64,000 bases of DNA from a candidate division KSB1 bacterium. GTDB taxonomy: Bacteria > Zhuqueibacterota > Zhuqueibacteria > Thermofontimicrobiales > Thermofontimicrobiaceae. Both the position numbers and the translations under genes were made by a program. Every line of letters starts with the position of its first letter. Position 1 is the first letter of the stretch. The stretch lies in contig JAPDPQ010000013.1 in the NCBI GenBank assembly GCA_034506395.1, forward strand, positions 62,001 through 126,000. The letters are read 5' to 3'. Below, one piece after another: positions 35,817 to 45,777 of this stretch. The notes under the pieces were generated by a model. The model had not been told where the DNA came from. It did not search any database and saw nothing but the letters and a program-made list of their open reading frames with translations.

Positions 35817-38800
35817 ATGAAGATAAGCATGATCAAGTTTTGGGAAGCGGCATTCTTAACGTGCCTGCTTATCTTGATTCCTTACAAGAATCAAGGCTTT
35901 GCTCAAGAAAATCGGCACGGCAATCCTATCGTAACACGATGGGTGGATCCCGCTGGCTCAAAACCAATGTCTTTTCAACAATGGATCAGCAAAACCCTTT
36001 CCGCTCCACTCACAACCGATCGCATTTACCAGTCGAGCCCAGTTTCAAAGCCCAAAATCATGATCCTCGTGAATGGGAATTTGTATCCAGCAGTCAGGAG
36101 CCAGGTCGACCAATATATCGCTGATTTGGAAAGCCAGAATTATGAAGTTGTCCTGGTAACAATCTCTGGGGGTACACCCCAAAATATTCGATCAATGCTT
36201 CAAAATGAACCTGGATTGGTAGGCGCAGTGCTCATTGGTTCTTTGCCGGTACCATGGTTTCAGATTATCGAGACATTCGATGGCGGAAAAACTTATCAAT
36301 ATGAAGAATTCCCCTGTGACCTCTATTATATGGATCTCAATGGGACATGGGCAGATACAAAGCACTACGACTCAGTTAGCAAGAGTTTTGTGAATGGCTC
36401 AGATGGCATTTTAGAGAGCCATACTGGCGCAGTAGCTCCAGATATCTGGATCGGACGGTTGATGGCATCAACCCTGACTTCGGGGAATGAAGTCAATCTG
36501 GTCAATAATTACTTCACGAAAAATCACCTTTATCGAACCGCCAAGACATCGATTCAAACCCGCGCGCTGACATACCTGGATGATGATTGGAGCAACTGGA
36601 CGACCTGCGGATTGGACTGTGTGTATAATAGCATTACTGTGGTTAACGATAAAGAAGTAACGCGCGCGCCTGATTATAAAAATCGATTAGACGACAATTA
36701 CCTTTGGATTCACCTCTGCGCCCACTCATGGCCTGGCGGCCATGGGTTTAAATATAATAACGGAACGAATTGGGATTACGTCTATGTGAATGATGTCCGC
36801 ACTATCGATCCATTGGCATATTTCTACAATTTGTTCGCTTGTTCTAATGCGAGGTACATTGAAGAAAACTACATGGCGGGCTGGTACATTTTTATGGACA
36901 GCTATGGGTTAGGGGCGGTTGGATCGACAAAGACTGGGAGCATGTTATCCTTCGAGGATTTTTATGACCCATTAGCAGAGGGCGCTACCCTAGGGGATGC
37001 TTTTAAAAATTGGTTCACTAAGCGCGCTGAGGGCGGGTTTGAGGATTGGGAGCAGGCATGGTTCTATGGAATGACCTACCTCGGCGATCCAGCACTCACT
37101 TGTGGTAGCCCGTACACGTTGCCAGAACTGGTCGGCAAAAATATCAGTTTTAATCCGAATTCAGCCTCTCCTGGGACTAATATCACTTTCACGAGCACCA
37201 TCGCCAATGAAGGCAATAAGCGAGCCGGACAATTTCATTTCAATTATTACATCTCCACCGATAATAGCAATTTCAGCTATGCCAACGCATCCTTTTTGGG
37301 ATCGGACATGATCGATTTCATCAATGGGTTATCGTCAAAAAGTTCAACCACCACATTACAAATTCCTCCTTCAGTCACAGCCGGTCAGTACTACGTCTGG
37401 ATCGTAATCGACCCATTATACGAGGTCATCGAGGCCTATGAATATAACAATAAATTTTGCTCCACCCTTCCGCTCCAAATCACTTCTGGATATACCATTT
37501 TCGACGATTTCGAGGATGGAAATGCCAATGGCTGGCTTCCTAAAACCCGCTCACGCTGGTCTGTGGTCTTGGACCAGGGAGATTATTCCCATTTTTTGAA
37601 CACCAGCAATTACACCAACGACGAGCGATCGATCATTTCGGGATATGAGTTCTTCGATTTCGATTTGAATGTCAAAATCAAATCTCCAGAAAATTTTTCG
37701 TCAAATCCGGGTGCAAACTATGTGATCTGGTTTGGCTTCAGAGATGAGGATAATTATTATTACCTGCGATTCGATCATCTCAATTATGAGAATAAACTGT
37801 TCCGACATTACCAGGGTGGCAATACAGTGATTGCAACCTACAATGGGATGACAATAAATGACAATAATTATCATCTTGTACGCGTGGTTCGATCGGGAAG
37901 CCAAATTAAAGTTTATTTTGACGGCGTTCAGGTGATGACTGCCAATGATAATTATCTACCAGGAGGAAAGATCGCCCTGGGATCTTACAACGATGCAGTC
38001 TATTTCGATGATGTCGGCATCATTGGGGGCTCGCCACTATCGATCAATATCACAGCTCCAATCGGGGGTGAGAAATTAACGGTGGGCCAGCCATTCAATA
38101 TCACCTGGAGCGCTTCTTCCTCGATCAGCCAGATTCGGATTGATCTTTCTCTGGATGGAGGTGCGAACTGGAGTAATTTGACGCCAAATGCTGCCAATAC
38201 TGGTAGCTGGATTTGGACGCCTCAGCCCCAACAAAAATCTCCCAATTGCAAAATACGCTTGCGCGACGCGCTCGATTCCACCGTCGTTCGAGTGAGCAAC
38301 TCGTTCCAGGTCATCGACCCCAATGTTTACACAGCGATCCAAGTTCCCAGCTCCATGGCAGCGCCCACGATCGACGGGGTGCTCAATGAAGCAGTTTGGA
38401 ATTATGCTGATAAAGACTCATTGCTATTTGGCGACACCGAAAATTGGGGACAACGGTGGACCCGATGGAATGATAATCTCGTCATTTGGCGTGCCGTTTG
38501 GAGCCCCACAACCAATCGACTCTACGTAGCGGTCGAAGTCAAAGACGATATTCGGGGTACATTCGATGACACCAATCCCAATGTCTCCAATTATTATCCC
38601 TGGAACGATGAATCGATTGAATTTTTCACGGATGGGGATAATAATGGTGGAAGTTATAATGGTCGTTATGATATCGCTCAGCAATGGCGCGTATCAGGTC
38701 AGAACATCCGCAATCTCAACAATTATCCTTCGGCTACGAGCACTGGCATCTATACTGGGAACGACTTTATCACGGCGGTGCAGCAGGGGCCTCAAGGAAA

Positions 38801-41492
38801 TTGGATTTGTGAAGCGATGTTCACCATTTATAACGTATTGCCATCGCAGCCACGAACGCTTGTCGCTGGAGATATGATCGGATGGGAAATTTGGTACAAT
38901 GACTCGGACAACGAAACCTGGGAAAATGGGCATTATGTCCGTGATCATCAAACCGGATGGAAATATCTTGGCCCTGCCTATGGTAATGCGAACTACTTTG
39001 GAGATCTGCTGCTCGGCCCAGTGCCCCATGACAGCTTGCTTGTCACCATCAATCAAATTGACGCAACAGGTTTCCCTGCGATCCGTTCATACGTGTCTGT
39101 ATCCGATCTCGGCGGGAATGCGATCGTTGGGTTGAATGAGAACAACTTTTTGGTCAAAGAGGATGGAGTCCGCGAATTGCCGATTACAGTGACGCCTTAT
39201 GGCGGCGCACAAAAAGTGAATGTTGGGTTTGCTATGGATTACAGCGGCAGCATGACTACGCAGGCGATCAAAGATATGGAAACAGCGGCGCATACATTCG
39301 TCAATCTAATGGAAGCCAATGACGAAGGTGCGGTGTTCAAATTTTCCAGCTACGTCCAAAAAATGATCGGGTTCACCGCTGACAAGAATGCTTTGCACAG
39401 CGCCATCAATGCGAGCTTCCCAGGCGCTGGCTATTCCACTGCCCTCTATGATGCCATTTATAACGCTATATCCGAGGCGATCGGCAAGAGTGGGAGAAAA
39501 GCGGTGCTGGCGTTGACAGATGGAAAAGATAATGCCAGTTCCCATAATATCGACCAAACCATTGCGCACGCGAATCAGTATAGCACCCCTGTGTTTACCA
39601 TCGGTCTTGGATCAAGCATTGATGAGACGGTTCTGAAGAAAATTGCCTCTCAAACAGGCGGTGAGTACTACCGTGCTCCCAGCTCCAACGATCTGGAGGC
39701 GATCTATAAGAAAATCTCCGAATATCTCCGCAACCAATATCTAATCACTTATACCACCCATAATCCGAATCGCGATGGCCGATGGCGCCACGTATTTGTT
39801 CAGGCAAATTATTTAAATGCTGTGGGCAGCGATACTGCTGGCTATCTGGCGCCCCCGACCGATTCACTCCTTCTCTGGATCGCAAAGAATCATCAGGGAC
39901 CCTCAGGGGGCATCATTACGATTCCAGTAAAAATTGGGCCATTAGCCAATAAACAGATTTTTTCTGTCGGCCTAACCATCAGCTATAATCCTCAGATCTT
40001 GCAAGCCATCCATGCGAATACGAGCAATACAGTGGCGCAAAATTGGGGAGCCCCAACTTATGATATAACCACTGGCAAGATCACGATCGGGATGGCTGGT
40101 TCAAGCGCCTTGCCTGATTCCGGAAGTCTGGTGAACATCGTTTTTAATATCCTTGGTTCGGCCGGTCAAACGACTTCGTTACATTTTGTCGACGCATTGC
40201 TTAATGAGGGCATTCCACCAGTAAAAACCTCCGATGGGTTGTTCCGCGTTTCAACGCAATTTTCGATCTCTGGAAAAATCGGCTATTATTCCGACTTTGC
40301 GACAAAGCCGATCAAGAATGCCATGGTTCACCTCTCTGGGACAACATCGGCTTCAACCCAAACCGATAATACCGGCTATTACGAGTTCACCAATCTTGGA
40401 CAACTTTTCTACAAGACCAAGCCCAGCCGCGATGGAGATTTGAGAAATTCAGTAACCCCTTATGATGCTTCTTTGGTGCTCCAATCCTCGGTTGGTTTGA
40501 TCTCCCTGACACCTTATCAGAAAATAGCCGCAGATGTGTCAGATAACGGCTCGGTCACACCCTTCGATGCCTCATATATCCTGAGATTTTATGTGGGAGA
40601 CATCAGTGGATTTCCAGTTGGAGATGATTGGAAGTTCGTCCCGTCAGCGTTTGCTATCAATGATAACAATTGGAGTTCCGCACCCGATTCAATCATCTAT
40701 GCTCCGCTCAATCGATCCGAGACGAATCAAAATTATTTGGGCATCATCTATGGCGATGTCTCTGGGAATTGGACACCCGCACCGATGGGAATGGCTAAAA
40801 GTCAAGCCGAGCCCCCCTTATCTTCATTGCTGAATCTCGAACCAATCTACGGTTTGCCAGGGACGATCATCGAGGTCCCATTTGAAAGCCATCAATTCGA
40901 CAATGTTTCTTCGTTCGGGGTGCTGCTAACCTTTAAGTCAGTGGTCTTCAAATTTAAGGAATTGGTTCTCAGCGATCAGACCCAACGCTGGACGCTCTGC
41001 TATCGGCACCACGGCGATACGCTGAAGTTCGCTATGGCGGGCAGCGAACCGATCTTCGGGAGCGCCACATTAATTACTGCCCGCTTTGAAATTTCGGCCA
41101 CGGTCAATTCCGAGGAAACTCACGATTTGACGATACGGCAACTCTCAATTAATGAACTCCAGCAGCTCGATGCCTCGGCTCGGATTCAATACATCGCGAA
41201 AAGTACGATTCCCTCCGCATTTCAACTATACCAAAACCGGCCCAATCCCTTCAATGCTGCGACAGAAATTCGCTTCGAGTTGCCAGAGCCAGGACATGTG
41301 ATACTGAAAATTTACAATCTTCAAGGCCAAGAAGTTAGAACGCTTCTGGATGAACCCAGGCCGGCTGGTTATCATTCTGTTTCTTTCGACGGTCGTTCCG
41401 ATGATCGACACCCGTTGACCAGTGGCCTTTACGTCTATCAAATTCGTTGCGGTTCGCAGAGCATCTCGAAAAAAATGCTGCTCGTTCAATAG
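35817..41492 (+). CDS. Giant secreted multidomain protein: C25 gingipain-like, CARDB, CBM9-like, vWA, cohesin-like and dockerin-like parts
   Basis: Start ATG 35817 has AAAGGAG upstream and a signal peptide (IKFWEAAFLTCLLILIPY...FAQ). Residues about 78-430 match C25 peptidases: HLCAHSWPGGHGF (H303) and LFACSNARY (C342) fit the His-Cys dyad spacing. Then CARDB (435-555), a jelly-roll/LamG-like domain (561-738), an Ig-like part, a CBM9-like domain (838-1068; TIDGVLNEAVWNYAD) and a vWA domain (about 1072-1315) with intact MIDAS DYSGS at D1141. A cohesin-like domain (1354-1474) and a CnaB-like plus dockerin-like region (about 1482-1598; VTPYDASLVLQ and VTPFDASYILRF) follow. A second cohesin-like part (1671-1784) and a FlgD-like sorting tail (from 1801) end the protein. 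Probably a cell-surface protease/adhesin. Confidence 0.87.
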   Translation: MKISMIKFWEAAFLTCLLILIPYKNQGFAQENRHGNPIVTRWVDPAGSKPMSFQQWISKTLSAPLTTDRIYQSSPVSKPKIMILVNGNLYPAVRSQVDQYIADLESQNYEVVLVTISGGTPQNIRSMLQNEPGLVGAVLIGSLPVPWFQIIETFDGGKTYQYEEFPCDLYYMDLNGTWADTKHYDSVSKSFVNGSDGILESHTGAVAPDIWIGRLMASTLTSGNEVNLVNNYFTKNHLYRTAKTSIQTRALTYLDDDWSNWTTCGLDCVYNSITVVNDKEVTRAPDYKNRLDDNYLWIHLCAHSWPGGHGFKYNNGTNWDYVYVNDVRTIDPLAYFYNLFACSNARYIEENYMAGWYIFMDSYGLGAVGSTKTGSMLSFEDFYDPLAEGATLGDAFKNWFTKRAEGGFEDWEQAWFYGMTYLGDPALTCGSPYTLPELVGKNISFNPNSASPGTNITFTSTIANEGNKRAGQFHFNYYISTDNSNFSYANASFLGSDMIDFINGLSSKSSTTTLQIPPSVTAGQYYVWIVIDPLYEVIEAYEYNNKFCSTLPLQITSGYTIFDDFEDGNANGWLPKTRSRWSVVLDQGDYSHFLNTSNYTNDERSIISGYEFFDFDLNVKIKSPENFSSNPGANYVIWFGFRDEDNYYYLRFDHLNYENKLFRHYQGGNTVIATYNGMTINDNNYHLVRVVRSGSQIKVYFDGVQVMTANDNYLPGGKIALGSYNDAVYFDDVGIIGGSPLSINITAPIGGEKLTVGQPFNITWSASSSISQIRIDLSLDGGANWSNLTPNAANTGSWIWTPQPQQKSPNCKIRLRDALDSTVVRVSNSFQVIDPNVYTAIQVPSSMAAPTIDGVLNEAVWNYADKDSLLFGDTENWGQRWTRWNDNLVIWRAVWSPTTNRLYVAVEVKDDIRGTFDDTNPNVSNYYPWNDESIEFFTDGDNNGGSYNGRYDIAQQWRVSGQNIRNLNNYPSATSTGIYTGNDFITAVQQGPQGNWICEAMFTIYNVLPSQPRTLVAGDMIGWEIWYNDSDNETWENGHYVRDHQTGWKYLGPAYGNANYFGDLLLGPVPHDSLLVTINQIDATGFPAIRSYVSVSDLGGNAIVGLNENNFLVKEDGVRELPITVTPYGGAQKVNVGFAMDYSGSMTTQAIKDMETAAHTFVNLMEANDEGAVFKFSSYVQKMIGFTADKNALHSAINASFPGAGYSTALYDAIYNAISEAIGKSGRKAVLALTDGKDNASSHNIDQTIAHANQYSTPVFTIGLGSSIDETVLKKIASQTGGEYYRAPSSNDLEAIYKKISEYLRNQYLITYTTHNPNRDGRWRHVFVQANYLNAVGSDTAGYLAPPTDSLLLWIAKNHQGPSGGIITIPVKIGPLANKQIFSVGLTISYNPQILQAIHANTSNTVAQNWGAPTYDITTGKITIGMAGSSALPDSGSLVNIVFNILGSAGQTTSLHFVDALLNEGIPPVKTSDGLFRVSTQFSISGKIGYYSDFATKPIKNAMVHLSGTTSASTQTDNTGYYEFTNLGQLFYKTKPSRDGDLRNSVTPYDASLVLQSSVGLISLTPYQKIAADVSDNGSVTPFDASYILRFYVGDISGFPVGDDWKFVPSAFAINDNNWSSAPDSIIYAPLNRSETNQNYLGIIYGDVSGNWTPAPMGMAKSQAEPPLSSLLNLEPIYGLPGTIIEVPFESHQFDNVSSFGVLLTFKSVVFKFKELVLSDQTQRWTLCYRHHGDTLKFAMAGSEPIFGSATLITARFEISATVNSEETHDLTIRQLSINELQQLDASARIQYIAKSTIPSAFQLYQNRPNPFNAATEIRFELPEPGHVILKIYNLQGQEVRTLLDEPRPAGYHSVSFDGRSDDRHPLTSGLYVYQIRCGSQSISKKMLLVQ

Positions 41493-41542
41493 CATCGCTG
41501 GCTTATCTCGCTTTTGGTTTGATGAATTCATAGCTAAAAAGG

Positions 41543-41580
41543 GCCCTTGCGGACCGATTCACGGTTCGCAAGGGCTTTTT
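41543..41580 (+). terminator. Rho-independent terminator after the gingipain-like chimera
   Basis: GCCCTTGCGGACCG (41543-41556) pairs with CGGTTCGCAAGGGC (41562-41575) with one G-U pair, a 5-base loop, then five T (41576-41580). Confidence 0.9.
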
Positions 41581-42049
41581 ATTTTAATCGGAGAATGTAA
41601 TTTCACATTTTCGCAGCTCAACCCAAGGCATTTCCAAATTTTTCCCTTGAATTAATCAAAAATAAAGTTTAATTTTGCACCAGTCTGCAAAATTCCCAGT
41701 TGCAGGTTTTCATCATTGAAACGATGATCCTGTTTGAAAACTTTTGGATAAAATCCCTATTGGGAAACGATGAACGAACCTCGAGCTTTGTGAAGGTTCG
41801 AAAACTTCAAGGATGTTATTGGTAGCGAGTCCGAAGACCCTTTCAGCTTGAAGACGACCCAAACAATTATAGAGCTCTGCAAAACGAGCGAATTGCAATT
41901 TGCTGAATTTTACTCCTGCGAATGCAGGAAACGCTTTCATCTCTCAAATCAACAAGTCAAAAAATGCCTGAGTACGCAGGCATGACACCAGTATTTCACC
42001 TTATTTGAATTTTACAGAAATCTGCAACTTATCATTTTAGGGAGAATCG
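41581..42049. other. Gene-free stretch with a possible upstream promoter and short palindromes
   Basis: A possible promoter TTGAAT (41647-41652), 17-bp spacer, TAATTT (41670-41675) faces the beta-helix gene at 42050. TCCTGCGAATGCAGGA (about 41915-41930) and TGCCTGAGTACGCAGGCA (about 41966-41983) are short palindromes of the kind found in dispersed repeats. A minus-strand frame at 41713-41940 lacks coding character. Confidence 0.4.
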
Positions 42050-44314
42050 ATGTTAAGAATTCCTCGTCTCATGCTTCTTACTCTAATCTTGCTCGTATTC
42101 TGTCATCATCAAACTACCCATCAAATAATCTTTTATGTCTCCCCCGTTGGCAACGATTCTTGGACTGGCACCTTAAAAGAGCCAAACGATGATCATAGCG
42201 ACGGGCCATTTGCGACTTTTTCCCGAGCCATTGCAGCCATCCAAGAGGCGCAGCAAACCAATACCGCGGCGAGACGTGTCGTCATGATTCGGGCTGGTCA
42301 ATACCTGTTATCAGAACCAATTTATTTGAATGGGATCAACAATTGTCTCTGGCGCGCCTATCACGATGAACATGTGGCGCTCATCGGTGCGCAAAGGATC
42401 AGCCAATTTGAGCCGATTGGTGATGAGACGATTTTGTCAAGGATCGCGCCCGAGCTTCGGGACAAAATCCTGAAATGCGATCTCAAAGCTGTTGGCATCG
42501 AAAATTACGGCGAGATCAGCCAACGCGGCAGACCTGGGCTGGAGCTCTTTTTCAACGGCAAACGAATGACGCTTGCCCGCTATCCAAATGACGCATGGCT
42601 TCATATCGCTGATGTCCCGCAATTCGGCGAAAAACTGTTGAACGAAGGGCTGGAACGGGAGAAACGATACGATGGCGTTCCAGTGGGAAGACATTACGGT
42701 CGGATCAAATACGATGGGGAGCGACCATCTCGCTGGTCAACCCAGAATCAAATTTATCTTCATGGCTATTGGACCTGGGACTGGAATGATTCATATCAAA
42801 AAGTTCAGTCCATTGATCTGGATCGACGGGAAATCACCCTGGCAGAGCCTCATCACAATTACGGCTACACCAAAAATCAGCGCTATTATTTTCTGAATAT
42901 CCTCGAGGAATTGGATCGACCCGGAGAATGGGTGCTTGATCGGGAACGCGGCTGGCTATTTTTCTATCCACCCATGCCGATCGACCAGGGAGAGGCATTT
43001 GTATCGCTATTGGACCAACCGCTAATGGTGCTGGAAAATTGTCATAATGTTTCGATCCAATCCCTTCATCTGGAAATGTCCCGTGGAAGTGGCGTGGTGA
43101 TCGATAAGGGGAGCAATAATTTGATCGCTGGGTGCACGTTTCGGAATCTCGGCGATTACGCGGTACTTATCAATGGAGGCACCCACAACGGCATTACGAG
43201 TTGCGATCTTTATGATTTAGCCCTTGGGGGCATAGTGCTGCGCGGTGGTAACCAGATGGATCTGACACCTGGGAACAACTTTGCGATCAATAACCACATC
43301 CATGATTGGAGCACTTATGTGCGAACTTATCAGGTGGCCGTGGAATTACATGGGGTAGGTAATCGGGTCGCCCACAATCTCATGCACGACGCCCCGCATA
43401 GCGCGATATTCACCCGGGGCAGTGAGCATTTAATCGAATTCAATGAGATTTTCAATGTTTGCAATGAAACTGGCGATGCGGGTGCAATTTACACAGGACG
43501 AAACTATGCCTGGCGGGGAAATATCTGGCGTTACAACTACATTCATCATCTCAAAGGCCCGGGCCTTCACGGTTGTACTGCCCTTTATTTGGACGATTTT
43601 GCCTCAGCACATACCCTTTACGGCAACATCTGTTACAAATCTGGTCGTGGCGTGCTGCTCGGTGGTGGCCGGGACAATCTGGTCGAAAACAACATCTTTA
43701 TTAGCTGCGCCCCTTCCATCGTACAGGATGCTCGAGGACTGTCTTGGGCCACGAATTACTTCGACGGCACCTATCCTGTCCTGAAAGATTCCCTCGAAGC
43801 AGTAAACTTCCGAGAACCGCCATATAGCGAAAAATATCCCGAGTTGTTGACGCTTTATGACGACGAACCAGCAGTGCCGAAGAACAATAAAATCCTTCGC
43901 AATATCTCTTGCTGCGGTCGATTCATCGAACGATATGATTATTTCGCTTATGATCCTTCGGTGGTCACAATAAAGGATAATGTGATCGCCGATTCAATCA
44001 TCTACAAGCGAATAAAGGAGCCGCCCGCTGGCTGGGAACCATATTACTTAAATTTGGACACTGAGGCGAATTATCGCTACTTCAAAAGGGATCAAGCCGA
44101 TCAGGTTGGGGACCTTCAAGGCAATTTGATTATCAATAGCGATCCAGGTTTTAAAAATATCAAACAGGCAGATTTTCGATTAAAGCCGTCTTCTCCAGCA
44201 TTTAAGCTCGGATTTAAGGAAATCCCCATCGAAAAAATCGGGTTGTTTCGAGATGAATATCGGAGAGAACTTCATAAAAGATTGGATTCGTACTCAAGAC
44301 GCAATAAACAGTAA
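42050..44314 (+). CDS. Secreted right-handed parallel beta-helix protein
   Basis: A hydrophobic leader (residues 4-25) is followed by FYVSPVGNDSWTGT, the usual opening of secreted beta-helix proteins, and PFATFSRAIAAIQEA. The middle (about 320-560) carries repeated short blocks typical of beta-helix coils: NVSIQSLHLE, NNLIAGCTFRNLGDYAVLINGGTHNGITSCDLYDLALGGIVLRGG, NRVAHNLMHDAPHSAIFTRG, DNLVENNIFISC. The family includes polysaccharide lyases and glycosidases acting on uronic-acid or sulphated polymers; no catalytic residue can be assigned. AGGGAG precedes the ATG. A 7-bp tandem repeat begins inside the stop codon. A sialidase-like gene follows. Confidence 0.85.
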   Translation: MLRIPRLMLLTLILLVFCHHQTTHQIIFYVSPVGNDSWTGTLKEPNDDHSDGPFATFSRAIAAIQEAQQTNTAARRVVMIRAGQYLLSEPIYLNGINNCLWRAYHDEHVALIGAQRISQFEPIGDETILSRIAPELRDKILKCDLKAVGIENYGEISQRGRPGLELFFNGKRMTLARYPNDAWLHIADVPQFGEKLLNEGLEREKRYDGVPVGRHYGRIKYDGERPSRWSTQNQIYLHGYWTWDWNDSYQKVQSIDLDRREITLAEPHHNYGYTKNQRYYFLNILEELDRPGEWVLDRERGWLFFYPPMPIDQGEAFVSLLDQPLMVLENCHNVSIQSLHLEMSRGSGVVIDKGSNNLIAGCTFRNLGDYAVLINGGTHNGITSCDLYDLALGGIVLRGGNQMDLTPGNNFAINNHIHDWSTYVRTYQVAVELHGVGNRVAHNLMHDAPHSAIFTRGSEHLIEFNEIFNVCNETGDAGAIYTGRNYAWRGNIWRYNYIHHLKGPGLHGCTALYLDDFASAHTLYGNICYKSGRGVLLGGGRDNLVENNIFISCAPSIVQDARGLSWATNYFDGTYPVLKDSLEAVNFREPPYSEKYPELLTLYDDEPAVPKNNKILRNISCCGRFIERYDYFAYDPSVVTIKDNVIADSIIYKRIKEPPAGWEPYYLNLDTEANYRYFKRDQADQVGDLQGNLIINSDPGFKNIKQADFRLKPSSPAFKLGFKEIPIEKIGLFRDEYRRELHKRLDSYSRRNKQ

Positions 44315-44353
44315 ACAGTGATCAGTAATCAGTAATCAGTAATCAGTAATCAG
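44309..44353 (+). repeat. Tandem repeat of a 7-bp unit (CAGTAAT) overlapping a stop codon
   Basis: Six units: CAGTAAA, CAGTGAT, then four CAGTAAT, and a partial CAG. The first unit contains the TAA stop of the beta-helix gene (44312-44314). The array lies in the 190-bp gap before the sialidase-like gene. The 19-mer GCTGGATCAACATGCGGGT at 44399-44417 also occurs, with one change, at 10960. Confidence 0.85.
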
Positions 44354-44504
44354 ATAATAGGGGTCAGTGCTCAGAGATAGTATCATTAGCATTGAATTGC
44401 TGGATCAACATGCGGGTTTAAGTTTGGGCGGACTTCATCAGCGCAGGGAGTTTGATTGAAATCGCGGGGATGAAGCCGTTCGCTCATTTCTGGAAAGGAT
44501 CCGG

Positions 44505-45692
44505 ATGAACAGGATCAAAATCGTCTTCCTCTTGTCGATCACCATATGGATCGCCTGGCAGTCGCATTCTGAACCGCCAAATTTGGTGATCAAACATATC
44601 GAGATTTATGTTGCACCCCAGGAATATTGCGCCTGGCCAGCCATGATCAGAGCGAGCAATGGGGACATTCTGGTGTTCTTTTGCGTCACCGAAGAGCACC
44701 TTGCACCGAACGGCAAGATCGTATTGGTTCGCTCATCCGATAATGGCAGAACATGGGGTGCTCCAGAATTGGTTTTCGAAAGCCCGATCGATGATCGCGA
44801 TGCCGGGGTCACGCTTCTGAGAGATGGCCGGATTGTCACGCATTTTTGGTCCACGCACTGGAGCTGCGAAGATTATCTGAAGCTCCCACCCGATGCCTAT
44901 CCCAAAGCGGTCATCGATCGCTGGTGCGATGAAGTGAATCAGCCCAGATATGCTGAGGCGAAAGGGTGGCAGGGTGGTTGGACCCTCGTCAGCCAGGATC
45001 ATGGGAGGACATGGAGCGCGCCGCTTCCGGGTAAAGATTCGATCCATGGCGGGATCCAGCTCCAAGACGGTAGCCTGTTGCTCGCCGCCTATCGGCTGGA
45101 TGAAGGCCAGATCGGCGTTTATGTTGCGCCATCGCCAGCACAGCTATGGGAGAGGGTTGCTGTTGTGCGTTCCCCCGTTCCTGATAGCGTGCGATTTGCT
45201 GAGCCGCATGTCGTTCAGCTCGCTTCGGGTCGAATTGTGATGATGATACGCGGCGAAGGCATCCCTTATCAAAAGCACGACCCACGCAATTTTCTCTGGG
45301 TCACTTATTCGGACGATCTGGGTCGAACCTGGGTCAAACCAATCCAAACGCCGCTCTGGGGATATCCTCCGCACCTCTTACAATTATCCGATGGACGGGT
45401 AGTTTGCGCCTATGGCTACCGTCGGCCGCCTTATGGACAGCGGGCTTGTGTGAGCGATGATGGCATTACTTGGCAAAAACAAAGGGAAATCGTGCTCCGA
45501 GATGATGCACTCAGTGATGATCTGGGCTATCCGGTCTCGGTGGAATTGGAACCAGGGGTTGTGCTTACGGCTTATTACCAAATCGATCCAAAAGTGGACC
45601 GACAACACCATGGCCCACCAGATCCGCAGCGACATCGGCCAGACATTCTTGGCACCATCTGGCACGTACCCGACCATCCATCGGTTCATTAG
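44505..45692 (+). CDS. Secreted sialidase-like BNR/Asp-box protein
   Basis: A signal peptide (about residues 5-22) is followed by a six-bladed sialidase-type propeller with four Asp-boxes: SSDNGRTW, SQDHGRTW, SDDLGRTW and SDDGITW. AWPAMIRASNGDILVFF near the start is the usual first blade. Typical exo-sialidase arginines are plausible (AMIRAS, MIRGEG), but the family also includes glycosidases of other specificity, so activity on sialic acid is not proven. AAGGA precedes ATG 44505. It lies between the beta-helix gene and a beta-phosphoglucomutase-like HAD gene, a set consistent with glycan degradation. Confidence 0.85.
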   Translation: MNRIKIVFLLSITIWIAWQSHSEPPNLVIKHIEIYVAPQEYCAWPAMIRASNGDILVFFCVTEEHLAPNGKIVLVRSSDNGRTWGAPELVFESPIDDRDAGVTLLRDGRIVTHFWSTHWSCEDYLKLPPDAYPKAVIDRWCDEVNQPRYAEAKGWQGGWTLVSQDHGRTWSAPLPGKDSIHGGIQLQDGSLLLAAYRLDEGQIGVYVAPSPAQLWERVAVVRSPVPDSVRFAEPHVVQLASGRIVMMIRGEGIPYQKHDPRNFLWVTYSDDLGRTWVKPIQTPLWGYPPHLLQLSDGRVVCAYGYRRPPYGQRACVSDDGITWQKQREIVLRDDALSDDLGYPVSVELEPGVVLTAYYQIDPKVDRQHHGPPDPQRHRPDILGTIWHVPDHPSVH

Positions 45693-45777
45693 GCGGGATT
45701 CCATTGGCTATTCAGTCAAAAATCAAAAACACTGCATTTTGGGAAAAAATAATTATCCCACTTGGTAAAAATCGACT

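Noticed and set aside
41713..41940. Minus-strand frame of 75 codons
   Set aside because: The region contains short palindromes and repeat-like sequence; no start signal and no recognisable domain.
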